64,000 bases of DNA from Arctopsyche grandis (taxonomy: Eukaryota > Arthropoda > Insecta > Trichoptera > Hydropsychidae), in assembly GCF_051622035.1 (NCBI RefSeq), contig NC_135366.1, positions 2,945,001-3,009,000 on the forward strand. The letters are read 5' to 3'. The position numbers and the translations under genes are program-made. The notes under the pieces were generated by a model that saw only the letters and a program-made list of their open reading frames with translations, had not been told where the DNA came from and did no database searches. Each line of letters begins with the position of its first letter. Position 1 is the first letter of the stretch. Positions 45,022 through 55,692 of this stretch are shown in pieces.

Positions 45022-48000
45022 GGGGAGGTTCCTGACTGCAAATCGTCTCCGTTGAAGCACCGCTGGTCGGGTCACAGCAGCGGGAGGGGGAGGCAGGAGA
45101 CAAACTCCGTACTGCCTCGTGTGGACACAAGATGGCGATCTCTGGACGTCTCTGAAGACGCTCGGCGGAGATGCTGGATAGGGAGGTCCTTCCCGGACGA
45201 CGGCTGGCAACAGAGAGAAGAGGCTCTGCGGTCCTCTGGTCGGTCCTCTCACGGCTGAGGTTTCTCCGGAAACGGCGTGAGGAATGCAGGGGACGTTGTG
45301 CTGGAACTCAGGGGAGGGAGTGATGCTACACTCGACCTCAAAGCGGTTCTTCAGCACTGATGGTGGATCTCTGGGCCCCGTCTCCCCCTGGAGACGTGCA
45401 CAGGAGAGATCTTTCTTCGACGGGCGATCGCGGGTGAGAGAGGCTCGCTCTACATGCGCGCGCGCCTATAAGGCTTTTTTCTGGGTGGCCACTCGAAATA
45501 AAAGGCGAGTGTTGCCCTATGGGACGATGGGGAGAACGTCGCGTTACAGAGTCGAAAATATTGTATTCCTTAAAATATACGAAACAAGACATCGCACTGT
45601 TGTATACTTGTAACACACCCGAACCATAATTCGTGGAAACATCAGGATAGCAGGTATAGCTTCGGTCCGCATAGAGCTACATCAGTATTGTATGTTATAT
45701 TATCTTTGTGACTGTCAAATGTATTTCTTCAAGGATGTCGAGTATTGGTTGGTCATCGAAAGAACAATGTCCAAGATGTGGGATTAGGGGTAAAAGCACT
45801 ATGTTTTCATGAATGAACTTAAAAACGTTCAGTCTCTCTTGTCTGGTCCTGTTCAGAACTAAATCTTTTGATTTTCAGTCAGTTTTTCTGGTTAATTTTT
45901 ATTGTGATTAAAATGTTTTATCCCGAATTAATATTATTTATACAAATGCTGATAAAATTAATGAGCAGCCAATTTAAGTGTACACAAGCAACTAACCTCA
46001 TTGAATTTGCATTCAAACATTCCAGATAAACGTTCACTCGAAAGCTCGCACAAAGACTTCTTCGTTGAAAAATAGATACCCCAACAGTACAAATTCAACC
46101 ACCACAACCTTATCATAATAAGAATGTTGTTAACTTCACAACTATTTTTCACCATGGAGTAGAAACGCAACTACATACATAGACTTCATCATGAAGTAGA
46201 ACAGAAAAGCTCTATCTTATGTGAAAAACCATTAACATGTTAGCGTATAATTCTAACAATTGAAGGATCACGGGCTTGAGCTCCGATCCAGTATTGCTGG
46301 CCAGGCCTTGAATATATGTGATTCCAGTTCGATCGCTTCCTATCATAGTTTGCTAATTTATATGATTTCATTGTTGAAGCGGTTCCTACCAAATTGGCTA
46401 CCTGTCCTCATTTGTCACCATTATTTGAATTTATAATAATGTTATAAATTTATAAAATTAAAATTAAATAATAATGTTGCGTAGGGGTGGGTTCAGGACC
46501 CAAAGTCGCTTCACAGCATTTATTCAACAATTTGGGAGGTCCATACGAAACCACCGCTCATTCCAGAATAATCTGTGTGTACCTCCTTATAAAGGACAAG
46601 TTGCACAACACAGCTTCCCCGATCCATTAATGTGTCTAATGTGTAGGCACTTAAAGGTCTACCCTGGCGAGTCTATTGCTTACGCACGCACTCGCCCAGA
46701 TCTGTGAGAACTCCAGCGCATGCTTTGTTCGGGCACTTACTGAGTCCCGTTAGCTTAATCAGGGGTCTCTATTTACACCCACGAATTCACTTAGACAGTG
46801 GATACTCTCTCTTTCTCAGTTCCCACGTTACAATCATTTCATTGGCTATGCTAATATCTTCTCGTTTACCTGTAACGAGTATGACACCACATTTGCACCA
46901 TTATGTCTAAAAGAATCCACATCGAGATGGCTAGAACAGCATTTGTAAAAATGAAGGCGGCGCTTACAAACAAGCATCTCAATCTTCATACGCGGTTGAG
47001 ATTCGCGAAGAGCTACGTCTGGACAGTATTACTACACGGATGTGAGACCTGGACTCTGAAGACCAAGATGATCAGTCGCATCGAAGCTTTTGAGATGTGG
47101 GTCTACAGGCGTATGCTGAAGATTCCGTGGACCAAAAAGATATCAAACGAAGCTTTGGAACTTGTTTCTGTCATCAAGCGGAGAAAGATGGAGTACCTCG
47201 GACACATGATACGGGGTCCAAAATACGAATTTCTCCGTTTGATAACCAAAAAATGGATTGGCAGGACACATGCGCATGTGGAGCGATATGAGCGCCGAAG
47301 ATCTGTTCCGAGCCGCTGAAGACCGATGCGGAAATCTTCAAATAATCGACGAGGTGGTCGCCAACGTCTGGATGCGGACAAGGCATTAATAAGAAGAAGA
47401 ATAGAAGGCAATCTACATAACTACATACATCGCTCATATATAAATCATTGTTGAAGGGCCAAATTCCGATTACTAAACAACCATAATATATTTCATGGCT
47501 GACAACTCTCAGAGCGGGCCTGCTTAGCTCACAGTGTCAATCAATCGCGACGGCTTCGATTTAACTCATTGCATTTTGTAAACCTTATAGCATACATACC
47601 CAAGTATTAGCAAACACGTAGAACCACTACCAAACCAACACACACCCATTCACTTCCATACATATGCCACAGTGTCATATTGGGGTGACCTGTGAAGACA
47701 CTGTGGTATACTTATGTATTAAAAATAAATAAATAAATATGTACATACAAATCTGCAAGCCAAATCACATTCCCATACTTTTCAAACTGTACGTATGCAT
47801 TCCAGAGACAAATCGACGTTTACCATTTGCTACCAAACACTAGCTATTGGTTCAGAGTGTGGGCAACTAACGTCAGGGGATCCAGCGATCCCGTCGAAGC
47901 TTTGGGTCACACTTTGTACAGTGACGTAGAAAAGGGTATTTATCATCTAAATCGAATCTTACTACTGTCCTATTAATTCGTTTCGTTTACGACGGCCCAC

Positions 48001-51000
48001 TCCCAGTTCATTGAAAAAATGCGCAATAGCACTTTTCAGTACAAAATCCCAACGTGCGCATGTTTTCCGTGGAGTGGGGGTGGGCCTTCGTGAATGGGGC
48101 GATTTCTACGTATGTTTCATGTGATTTTTTGATCAGAGTTGGCTCGTGTCTTCCTAAATGGCGTTGAAAATTTCGACACTCGCGTGTGGATAGCTGCGGT
48201 GGCCATCGTCATGGGTACCCTTTGTATCCTCACTGTTGGAACATGCCTTCTACTATACCGTGAATGCCGAGTGCCTACCGGTGAGACAAATTTAAACAAT
48301 GCCGATACGAATCACTTATTTTAAAATAATCAATTCTTCCCCATGTTCAATATATAATGATTTCTCCTATTTATTTGAACCGCCAAAAATGTTGACACTG
48401 ATTTATGAATAAATTTTTATATATTCATATAAATATATAATATTCGATTTGATTATGATTGAAGATTGGTATGTAAGAATTTTTCTTAAATTGATGTTGA
48501 TGTTTATGATATACAATACATATATAAATCATACGTACTTCCAAATGATCACAATAAAAGATGAACTTTATCACGTCCTATATATACATATATACATACA
48601 TATATACGTCATTCATGTGTATTAATTTTATTAAGTACTTATTCGATTTCATTTCATTATTGATCTTCCAAATATATTAGTAATTTATAGTATTTTTATT
48701 ATTAAAATTAAACTTACATAGTCTTTTGCTTGTCTTCTTAGTTAATATTTTCTTACTTGACGCTTTTCAATTTTATTTTGCTTTATTAACAATTGAATAT
48801 TTAATCCCCGATCCGGGGAAGGATACTATGAAATAATTAAACTAATTAAAATATTATATATATTCATAAAACATATATATATATATATTTATAAAATAGC
48901 AATATGTTTAGTCGTAGATTATAGTACAAACATATTTACATGTAGATAAAACTTTTGCTGTTTTCATTTTAAAACCACATTATATACATTTTTTTTTAAA
49001 TATTACATTAAAAGTAATTGAACCTCTTGAAAATATTCTTCAAACTACATACATATATAGGACCAATTTATTACGAATATACGTATTTTAGCTTAATAGA
49101 CCACAATGTAGACACTTTTAACACATACTTATTATTAAAAGTTATTCATATATACATGCATCTTACATACATTATATTATACATAATAAAATATTCTTCG
49201 TAGATTTAAAAAATATATACATATATGTAAGAACATATACATGTAATATATGAAATCAAAACTTAAAACAGTTTAAATAATATAGACAATTTTATCTAAC
49301 CGGTAATTGAAGAACAAAGTTGACCAAAACTAGCACAATCAATATTAAAAGTATTTATATAAATTTTTAATTATTTCTGTTATTTTAATCAAAACGGTAT
49401 GTAAGTAATATAATATTTCCTAATTTAGAATTAATTCGAGTATTTAGTAAATAATCTATTTTAATGAATTGATAAAAATTTATCGTCCATTCATAAGAAT
49501 TATACTTTTCATTTGAAGATAAGCAAGGAAAAAAAAATACTTTTAATCAAATTTACGACAGTAAAAAGACACAGATACACAAAAATCCTTACCTATATGT
49601 ACTAGGTATGAACTTGATATTGAAATCTGCGATGCGGTGCAAACGATCGAAAAACGCCAAACAGACTGAACCACAGATTAACGACACGTGTACCTTAGCG
49701 TGCGCACTGCTCGCACTTACACTAAGCGAAATCTACCCGAAGTCCCGACATACACCTACCCTGTATACGTTCTGTGCTTCTTATACTTTAGTTCCGAATT
49801 TTTCCTTATTAAATTATTAAAAACTCGCCAGAAAGATCCAACTCAATTTTAATAATTGCATCTGTGCACATCGAAAGGTTACTCGTCATCTAATGTGCAA
49901 TTTTTCATTCGTGAAGTCGAGAATTGCGTTTAAAGCAGCCATCCAGTTAATCTGTGGTTCAATCTGTCTGGCGCTTTTCGATCGTTTGCACCAAACCCTG
50001 AAATCAGCCCCATTTTGCCAAAGTTTCTGAGACAAAAGTTCGTTTACCTAAAACATAGCTTTTTTGATGAACAAAATTACATCATGAGTTTTTGTATTTA
50101 ACATTGCTGAATGAGTACTTCTCCAAGACTCTTCCATTCTTATCTGTTCTCGACAATACTCATCCGTCTTACCCCAAATATTTTCCTTATTTCGTCCAGC
50201 CATTTCTCTTATGGCCTTCTATAGGTTCTTTTATATACTCTTGGATACCATCCATTAGCATTCCAAACTTTTCACTGCACATCACTTATCAGGTGATCAT
50301 CAATCTTATTACTCCTTAATGATTATTGTGAAAAATATTGATGAAATGGTTTTTAATTTCAATTTTGATACTTGGAGTCCTCAAGCATATTAACCGAAGG
50401 GTCCGACTTGGGATGTGCCGGCCATGTTGGTTACATCTCATGAACTTTAGTAAATAAACAAGATTCAATATCACACCTTGCTTTCCTTCTAAATGAATTA
50501 TATAATTCGATTGTTATATTGCACTTATTTATATTATAGGTATAATATATTCAATATTTAAATTAATAATCGCTTATACATAAATCACAGTACAATTTTT
50601 AAAATTTTAGATTATTTATATAAATAATTACTATACATATATTATAAAAAATACAATGCTTAAAAGTTTTTCTCACAGTATTTAATAGTTATTAAAAATT
50701 AAAAAGTATTTTACTATAATGAAATGAGATAGTGTTTGTACATTTGTACATGTTATGAAATATTGACTTAGTTTATTTATTACCAAACGCTTCTTTATTA
50801 ATAATTTATTTTAAATCCAACCCCAAATACTATATTAACTTTCTTTAAGATTATTTGATTATTATTATATTATATATGAAGCTTTGACAATTCGACAAAT
50901 TTTCTATATAAAATTTGACTATGCACGGCATTCGCTCACTGGTGTATTTCTATCTTTCTTCTCTTTAACTGCACACATGCATCTGCCTACTGCACATCAT

Positions 51001-51322
51001 CTTATACTACGCCGGTGCGTCTCTGAAACATCATCACTCGCTGCTGTCCGTACCTTTTCATTGTTGGAATTACTGTTGTGGTGGTCGGCGGGTCGCTTCA
51101 CTCTCCGGTGATGGTTAACGTGCACACTCACACACGAACACAGATTCGGACGAAGAGCAAGATGTGATGGAGTTAGTGCCTAATATCATACTGAACCCGG
51201 GCTTCGTGGATGGACACTTGAGAAACGACGACGGGAGCGGGGACACGCCCGCGGCTGTCATCATCCGTTCCAACGGCAAGTACTCCCGGGCCAACGGATC
51301 AGCCGAGCCGAGAAAGGTTTGA
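31458..51322 (+). CDS. Type I membrane protein with one Ig and one FN3 domain
   Basis: Seven plus-strand exons: 31458-31509, 40088-40248, 41840-41963, 44192-44388, 47806-47935, 48137-48280, 51144-51322. They sum to 987 nt, or 328 aa, and all junctions are GT-AG and in phase. Exon 1 encodes a signal peptide core (LSAIALLL). Exons 2-3 form one Ig domain with Cys about 42 and 91 (ITIPC, GNYSC), Trp in VMWVF and the DTGNYSC motif. Exons 4-5 form an FN3 domain ending NTSYWFRVWATN. Exon 6 carries a single membrane helix (VWIAAVAIVMGTLC and onward, about 238-261). Exon 7 gives an acidic tail of about 65 residues. Several N-glycosylation sequons are visible (SNIT, TNVS, VNVT, PNTS). It is likely a cell-surface adhesion or recognition protein. 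I do not recognise the orthologue. Exon 1 and the gap before exon 7 could hide alternative exons. Confidence 0.85.
31510..32570. other. Ig/FN3 intron 1, proximal part
   Basis: A C-rich tract (CCCCCCTCCCCCCCCCC, about 31618) and a GT-rich stretch follow exon 1. No element or gene is identified, and frames here are composition artefacts. Confidence 0.4.
32571..33114. mobile_element. Degenerate piggyBac-like MITE
   Basis: The left end CTTTGGCTACTACAATG and right end GCCTTTGGCATTCAAAAGG resemble the termini at 18186 and 7265. Internal CTCTCTCTTTCGTGG and GCGAGCGTACGAG match the body of the 7265 element. Both TTAA flanks are altered or partly lost. Confidence 0.6.
33118..33237. mobile_element. 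120-bp foldback MITE
   Basis: CCGGTTGACACGATACGAG is inverted at the right end (ATATCGTGTCAACCCGG), and the arms continue with ACTCAGACCGAG and CTCAGTCTGAGT. It forms a long hairpin with a short loop. Non-coding. Confidence 0.75.
33238..34389. other. Ig/FN3 intron 1, nothing certain
   Basis: Overlapping frames at 33839-34243 (minus) and 33918-34196 (plus) lack recognisable motifs and are probably chance. Confidence 0.35.
34390..35110. repeat. Diverged tandem array, period about 120-170 bp
   Basis: CTTCCGGTT-type motifs preceded by CTAC, CCAC or TACT recur at about 34397, 34529, 34669, 34813, 34979 and 35100. The intervening text is loosely similar (CAAATTGATACAT, AATTTTCAGCTTGATATG). The spacing is near nucleosomal length. 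It looks like an old tandem repeat rather than dispersed insertions. Confidence 0.55.
35111..35633. other. Ig/FN3 intron 1, nothing identified
   Basis: AT-rich intron DNA with no recognised features. Confidence 0.35.
35634..36557. mobile_element. piggyBac-like MITE with nested repeat
   Basis: Left end CCCTTAGAATGCTGACC, right end GCACTCAAAGGG followed by TTAA (36558-36561). The body matches 2941-3907 on both sides of the nested repeat at 36049-36447, which therefore inserted later. Confidence 0.75.
36049..36447. mobile_element. Nested TIR element (GGGACCGTGAAAACG)
   Basis: The left end GGACCGTGAAAACGTCGAAG and right end CTTTTCACTTTCAGTCCCG are imperfect inverses. The core with CGCGAGCAGGATACAA is shared with 28440-28810. 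It contains CGACTTAAGATC, the empty-site counterpart of the piggyBac-like insertion at 7265. Confidence 0.68.
36562..37617. other. Ig/FN3 intron 1, nothing identified
   Basis: AT-rich, with a TACATATATGTA-type simple repeat at about 37166-37215. No genes. Confidence 0.4.
37618..38752 (+). mobile_element. 5'-truncated non-LTR retrotransposon
   Basis: It contains the C-terminal part of a reverse transcriptase (to 38409), a 330-bp 3' UTR, a terminal stem-loop (CATTGTGGCGC with GGAATTCC in the loop and GCCACAATG) and a tail of TAAATAAATAAATAAATA. The truncation point is near 37618. Confidence 0.85.
37621..38409 (+). pseudogene. Reverse transcriptase C-terminal fragment (Jockey/CR1-like)
   Basis: The fragment has 262 residues and is open to its stop. 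It starts just after the catalytic YADD region, at LELNLNKCAIMSYGR. It continues through VDLGITFDPQLTFHNHI, LFNSLVRSKLEYNAIVWNP and VQKAFLRFLYRK to RMAPIPRAIRLLNEI. These are thumb and C-terminal motifs of non-LTR retrotransposon RTs. The catalytic aspartates and endonuclease are missing, so it is dead on arrival. The open frame suggests a fairly recent insertion in the Ig/FN3 intron. Confidence 0.9.
38753..39439. other. Ig/FN3 intron 1, nothing identified
   Basis: AT-rich DNA with no recognised feature. Confidence 0.35.
39440..39670. repeat. Minisatellite, about 25-bp unit
   Basis: About seven imperfect copies of CAGTTCCGGTTCC plus GATTCTTTTTT. The frames FRFRFHFR and SVPVPDS across it are repeat artefacts. 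Confidence 0.85.
40249..41250. other. Ig/FN3 intron 2, proximal part
   Basis: A short irregular repeat of ACGACATAATATCTACGGACA (about 40650-40760) is the only structure seen. Confidence 0.4.
41251..41622 (-). mobile_element. LTR-like element (minus) in Ig/FN3 intron 2
   Basis: On the minus strand it starts TGTAGGAATCTAGTACAACT, related to the LTRs at 27967 and 58842. On the plus strand it opens TGTATGTACGGCGAAGG, like 27967. Flanks are TTAC and ATAC, an imperfect TSD. Confidence 0.65.
41964..42290. other. Ig/FN3 intron 3, proximal part
   Basis: AT-rich intron DNA, no features seen. Confidence 0.35.
42291..42385 (+). mobile_element. Non-LTR retrotransposon 3' end only
   Basis: CATTGTGGCGCATTAGGAAT then TCCTGTAATGCCACAATGG and TAAATAAATAAAT is the same terminal stem-loop and tail as 38670-38752. 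It is an extreme 5' truncation. Confidence 0.78.
42618..42952 (-). mobile_element. Solo LTR (minus), TGTAACGTGG family
   Basis: On the minus strand it runs TGTAAGGTGAGAACATGAGA to CTACGCCATA. TSD GTAT is at 42614-42617 and 42953-42956. Homologous to 24429-24737. Confidence 0.78.
42953..43239. repeat. Short degenerate repeats of TCAATTACTA
   Basis: CAGTATCAATTACTA, CAGTATCAACTACTA and TATCAATTATTGG recur from 42951 to 43050. The origin is unclear. Confidence 0.5.
43240..44035. mobile_element. Large foldback element with inner palindrome
   Basis: Outer ends TTAGGGATTGCAAAAATACC and GATATTGCAATCCCTAA. Many GATACCGGTATTAT-like motifs lie in both arms. The inner palindrome 43545-43860 pairs ATCCCAAATGTGAATTGC with its inverse, and CAGAAAACTGCCCAAAT with ATTTGGGCAGTTTTCTG. 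Non-coding; opposing frames are mirror artefacts. Confidence 0.75.
44945..45018. repeat. (TA)n microsatellite
   Basis: About 37 uninterrupted TA units. Overlapping frames read as YIYIYI and are not genes. Confidence 0.95.
45019..45619. mobile_element. GC-rich LTR-like block
   Basis: This block is sharply GC-richer than its flanks. It contains CTATAAGGC (about 45467) and AAATAAAAGG (about 45499) and ends TTGTAACA, compatible with the U3-R-U5 order of an LTR. The left boundary is masked by the (TA)n tract and no second copy is in the window. Confidence 0.4.
46270..46410. repeat. Second copy of the 15880 dispersed repeat
   Basis: ATTGCTGGCCAGGCCTTGAA, GATCGCTTCCTATCATAG and TTTGCTAATTTATATGATT match 15880-16045. 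Confidence 0.55.
46475..46832 (-). mobile_element. Solo LTR (minus), TGTAACGTGG family
   Basis: On the minus strand it is TGTAACGTGGGAACTGAGAA to CCTACGCAACA, 358 bp. Flanks ATAA and ATCA are a near TSD. It is the longest copy of this family in the window. Confidence 0.75.
46903..47395 (+). pseudogene. RTE-like retrotransposon RT C-terminal fragment
   Basis: IEMARTAFVKMKAALTNKHL, WTVLLHGCETWTLK and RMLKIPWTKKISNEA are nearly identical to the minus-strand copy at 61047-61991. Relative to that copy there are in-frame deletions (nine residues after ISNEA, and pieces around KKWIGR) and then frame loss. It ends GGCATTAATAAGAAGAAG, the family 3' end. Confidence 0.85.
47640..47740 (+). mobile_element. 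Non-LTR retrotransposon 3' end only
   Basis: The stem-loop CCACAGTGTCATATTGG and GAAGACACTGTGG is followed by TAAATAAATAAATA. It is a diverged relative of the tails at 38670 and 42291. Confidence 0.6.
48281..49620. other. Ig/FN3 intron 6, proximal part
   Basis: Very AT-rich, with TATATACATATATACATA-type simple sequence at about 48580. No gene or element end recognised. Confidence 0.4.
49630..49998. mobile_element. Foldback MITE copy 2, 9-bp TSD
   Basis: The arms begin CGATGCGGTGCAAACGATCG and end CGATCGTTTGCACCAAACCC. The TSD is TGAAATCTG (49621-49629) and TGAAATCAG (49999-50007), with one difference. The right half matches 2549-2916 closely. Confidence 0.88.
50008..51143. other. Ig/FN3 intron 6, distal part
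   Basis: AT-rich intron DNA. A frame at 50092-50319 lacks recognisable motifs. Confidence 0.35.
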
Positions 51323-53325
51323 TTCTCATCCATACTCAACCTCAGGTTGTTTTATTGCTCCGAATGACGACGACGAATCGACGACGATGATGATAATAAA
51401 CGCTTCTGATGTTTTAAATGTGAAAAAAATTCAATAATTGTAAGCATCCGTAGTTTATATATATAATAAATATGATATTTATCGGCGACAACCAGTGCAA
51501 CAATATGATTATTTTTTTATAATAATTAAAAATAAAGGTGTTCCGTGTAACCCTGAGGTGCTGTATTTAAATATTACATGTATGTACATTATATATAACC
51601 ATTACATATCAACGGTTTCAGGTGGAGTAAGTGTTTCAGTATTATAATACTTTTTTTTTCATCTTGAGTGCTCCATTCGAAAGCGTTGCTATATTTTGCC
51701 TATATATATATATATATGTAAATACAGTTGACATATCGGTGAAAGGTGGTTACGCATCATCAGCTCTATCTGTGCTTTACATACAATTGTCGTTGTCGTT
51801 GTTAACCAGGATATATATATTATAATCAGGATTCTCCTCAGAGAATTTTCCAGCAGGTTTGCAGAGAAATAATGTTTTTTTCAAATTAAAACGCATTGCC
51901 TGTAATTATTTCAAGACTTGCTATAAAAATGCAAAGCAGTCAAATTTTTGTTGAGCGGTAAGTATTACATGTATAATTAACCGGAAGAAAAGGATCCGGG
52001 GAAAATGCTGTTATAATATATGCCTCATTTCAAATTAAATTATATAAAACACAGACAATGAATATTTACCAATGTACGGTTGTAATTAATTATGAAAACA
52101 TGTGTATTGTGTGTATTAATTTGTGCCTTTAATAAATATATTTTTGCCACGAAAATGCCGCGTATGGCTGTGCTTGAATAGCCGGAATAGACTTAGTTTG
52201 CAAAGTAAATTTAATTGAAGAAAAAAAAATGATAGTTTACAATAGTGTCTTAAAATTAGTTTTCTAGAAGTTACTTTTTTGATGGGGAAAAAAAATGATA
52301 AATAAATGAAAAAGGCACACAATAGTACTAATTTATATATTATATTATATAAATTGACTGAAAAAATAGTATATTTAATAAGCAATATAATATTTTTAGA
52401 TTACACTAATATACTTTATATACACAGTGAATATGAACGATGATTTCGAAGAAAAATAAATAAATAAAAAATAACGATGTATTTTTGGGTCGTCTTATAC
52501 GTGATTTGTTAAAAATTTGTTGTTCGATTATTTATATTTTTGTAATAATGAACAGTGTTAGTATTGTTTGATTTCCGTTTACAATTTTACAATTTTAATT
52601 TCAACACTGTTGATCTTGTGTGAACGAGCGATGAGACTTTTATACATTAAGTGTATTACTGAAAAAAATTAAGTAAAATCGCACATACATAAATATCTCA
52701 CAATGCTCATTTTACTTAACAAAACAAAGACTTGAACAAAATTACTAACTTCTGACTTCAATGAATTTTTCACTTTGTGTATCTTAACTTCATAACAATA
52801 TTGATGTTTCCGAGGGCTCAAATTATAATATTATGCTTAATTAATCCATTCTTTCGATATTCAATCTGTCTACAATGCATAATAAGGATGTTCGATCAAA
52901 TGTGTAGAATTGGTATTCATAAGAAACTGTACTACAAAAAAATTGCTCACAAACGACTAATAATCTACCACGCTATCTAACTAATGTATGTATAAGAAAT
53001 AAATGTTTCAGTACTCTTTTTGTATTTTACTTGGCAAATTTCAACTTTAATTTACGCATTCTTGTTTAGCGTACAAACTTTAGACCGTTTATATCGGAGA
53101 ACATTTAGGTAGACAATTTGCATTTGTAAATCATTTGAGTTTATGTATTGTATAGGGAAATCATTTGAGGTTATGGATTTCAAAATGGCGCCCAATAAAT
53201 TTGCTCAGATTCTAAAACGTGTCTAAATGGCATATAAACACTGAAATGTCAATCATTTTAGATATACATACTACTACAATAATTTGCTGGTCTATAATAG
53301 TTGGCCTGATGGAACTTTTATAGTA
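51323..53325. other. 3' UTR and flank of the Ig/FN3 gene
   Basis: AT-rich. Several AATAAA-type hexamers (about 51465, 52456) could end the transcript. No gene seen. Confidence 0.4.
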
Positions 53326-53334
53326 AATTCATAT

Positions 53335-53832
53335 GGTTGTGGCTATTTGCAGGTACTATATATGTGATTTATTGGCTATTTGCAGGTACTATATCTGCGA
53401 AAGGCGCAAACTCTTCTGCGCATGCGCGTGAACTGTCACTGTCAGTGTGTTTACTGTTAAAATTTTGTTTTGAACCTCTTAAAATTTAGATCGAACTCGT
53501 TAAGTGACGTAGAGTAAAACATATAATCCAAATTAGTTAATATTATTAATTGTTAGAAAATTATTATCATATACAACGTATAATACCTACATACAAGTAC
53601 AAGTCGCGAACTAGCAAAATGATATAAATCTATTATAATAACGTGCGAAATTTATTTGCTTCATGTATAATGAACGATTGATTAAACAAGTCTAGCATAC
53701 ATTAAATGTAAGAAATTGTAATCGGCTTAAACCAAAATTTTAGCAGTAAACACGCTGACAGTGACAGTTCACGCGCATGCGCAGAAGGCTTTGCGCCTGT
53801 TGCAGATATAGTACCTGCAAATAGCCACAACC
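53335..53832. mobile_element. TIR element B, GGTTGTGGC family, perfect 9-bp TSD
   Basis: TSD AATTCATAT is at 53326-53334 and 53833-53841. Termini GGTTGTGGCTATTTGCAGG and its inverse are perfect. It has two arm units at the left and one at the right, against three and three in element A. Confidence 0.92.
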
Positions 53833-53841
53833 AATTCATAT

Positions 53842-54682
53842 ACTTCTGACGATTAGCAGTGAAGAAGAGTATCATTGTGGATACAATATGCTTCCACTAA
53901 TGCTATTTTTTAGCCTTAGAGTTCAGATATTCGACTATTTTTGTAGTGTAATATTTTTATCTGAATTGTCGAAATGTGTTCTTCGGTATAAATGCGTCGT
54001 TAGTTTAAAAGTAAACACTTAATAATTCAACGAACACGTGTCAATTCTGTAATCAGCACAATAGTAATTAAAAGTTAATATATCTTAAGCTTCTGTGATT
54101 ATTATTACAAATAAACTGGTGCTTCTTATATTGTATTTGACAAATTTTTGTTTTTATTAATTTTGCACTGCAAATTGAAATAGAATATTATATTTGAGAA
54201 TTGTATGTAGATGAGGAGGTATTTGATTAGACGATTTAATGAAATAATTCCCAAACTTTTTTAAGAATTTAAGCGATTGTTTAGTACAGTTTGGGAATTG
54301 TCGATTAAAAAAAAAAGCAACGCTTTGAGCACTATTTTGCCAATTTTGTTTTATTTTTAACAAAAATTTAAGCACAATGACAATTCTCAACTTCCTCGAG
54401 ATCAAATTAGACGCATTTTCATGTTGTTAGATAGCAAATTCGCAGATATATATAATAAATATACAAAATATATATTAAAAGTTTTAAAATGTGTAGCGTT
54501 TTGATTTGTATTTTCAAATATATGGTAAATATTGACACAATGCCTTGTAAGCTAAATTAAAGAGTATATTGGAAATATTATTCTATGTACATCGGCAAAA
54601 ACGCATACATTATTCTTAATACCGTATGAATATAATATTTAGATTCTTATAGATATTTGGTATTACGAATGATGTTTATCAT

Positions 54683-54756
<74 letters not shown>

Positions 54757-55249
54757 CATTATTAGCATCAATAACATTTCATATGCAACGGAAACCTTAT
54801 CTGTATTGATAAATTATTTCTAATTAATAACACTGACTAAAAAATGTGTGTACCGGCAAAAAAACCATCATAATCAATAATATTTAGTATTTTTTTCAAA
54901 TATAAATAGCTTTAGCGCATGCAATATAACATTGATTTACTTGTTTCCAAATAAAAAGTGACTTTTCGTTCATTTTTATTTTGTTATGCAATTGTTTTGA
55001 ATAAAAAGGAAAGTGTAAATAATACATTACATTAAAGTTGAGGCGTATTTGTATTTTTGCATGGATCTTTTATGATATTATTCATTATGATCAGTACTTT
55101 AGTGCCTGCGAATAGTTCAATAATATTTATTTGACATATTTAATTATGCCAATTAAAGGTTTTGCAGCATGTAGTCGGATATACCGAACCGAAACCGTTC
55201 AAAGTATATATTTAATTAAAATAATGATTTCATTTGCCTGTTCTGTAAT
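53842..55249. other. AT-rich intergenic DNA
   Basis: Contains a long (TA)n tract at about 54685-54754 and no genes. The minus-strand frame 54157-54405 has no recognisable motif. Confidence 0.45.
54685..54754. repeat. (TA)n microsatellite
   Basis: About 35 TA units between ATTATATT and GACATT. Confidence 0.93.
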
Positions 55250-55258
55250 ATAAATACT

Positions 55259-55683
55259 CGGTGCGGTGCAAACGATCGACAAGCGCCAGACAGACTGAAC
55301 CACAGATTAACTGTACGTGTACCTTATGCGTGCGCACTGCTCGCACTTACACTAAGCGAAATCTACCCAAAGTCCCGACATACCTACCCTGTATACGTTC
55401 TATGCTTCTGATACTTTAGTTCCGAATTTGCCTTATTAAACTCGCCAGAAAGATCCAACTCAATTTTAATAATTGCATCTGTGCACATCGAAAGGTTACT
55501 CGTCATCTGATGTGCAATCTATCATTCGTGGAGTCGAGAATTGCGAGAACCGCTTAGACGCCCAGCCGACGTGCTGAGCGTATAATAGATACGGCTGTTT
55601 GCGCCTTAAGGCGCTTTGGGCAGCTAAGCGGTTAATCTGTGGTTCAGTCCGTCTGGCGCTTGTCGATCGTTTGCACCAAACCC
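55259..55683. mobile_element. Foldback MITE copy 3, perfect 9-bp TSD, with inner hairpin
   Basis: TSD ATAAATACT is at 55250-55258 and 55684-55692. Arms run GTGCGGTGCAAACGATCG to CGATCGTTTGCACCAAACCC. Compared with copy 2, an extra hairpin (AACCGCTTAGACGCCC to GGGCAGCTAAGCGGTT, about 55559-55634) replaces a short segment, probably a smaller nested element. Confidence 0.9.
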
Positions 55684-55692
55684 ATAAATACT

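Noticed and set aside
44598-45357. Long frames reading YIYIYI over the TA tract
   Set aside because: Microsatellite translation only; no domain and the same in several frames.
45019-45619. GC-rich block as a coding exon
   Set aside because: Frames on both strands lack domains; TATA-like and AATAAA-like order and a TGTAACA end fit an LTR better.
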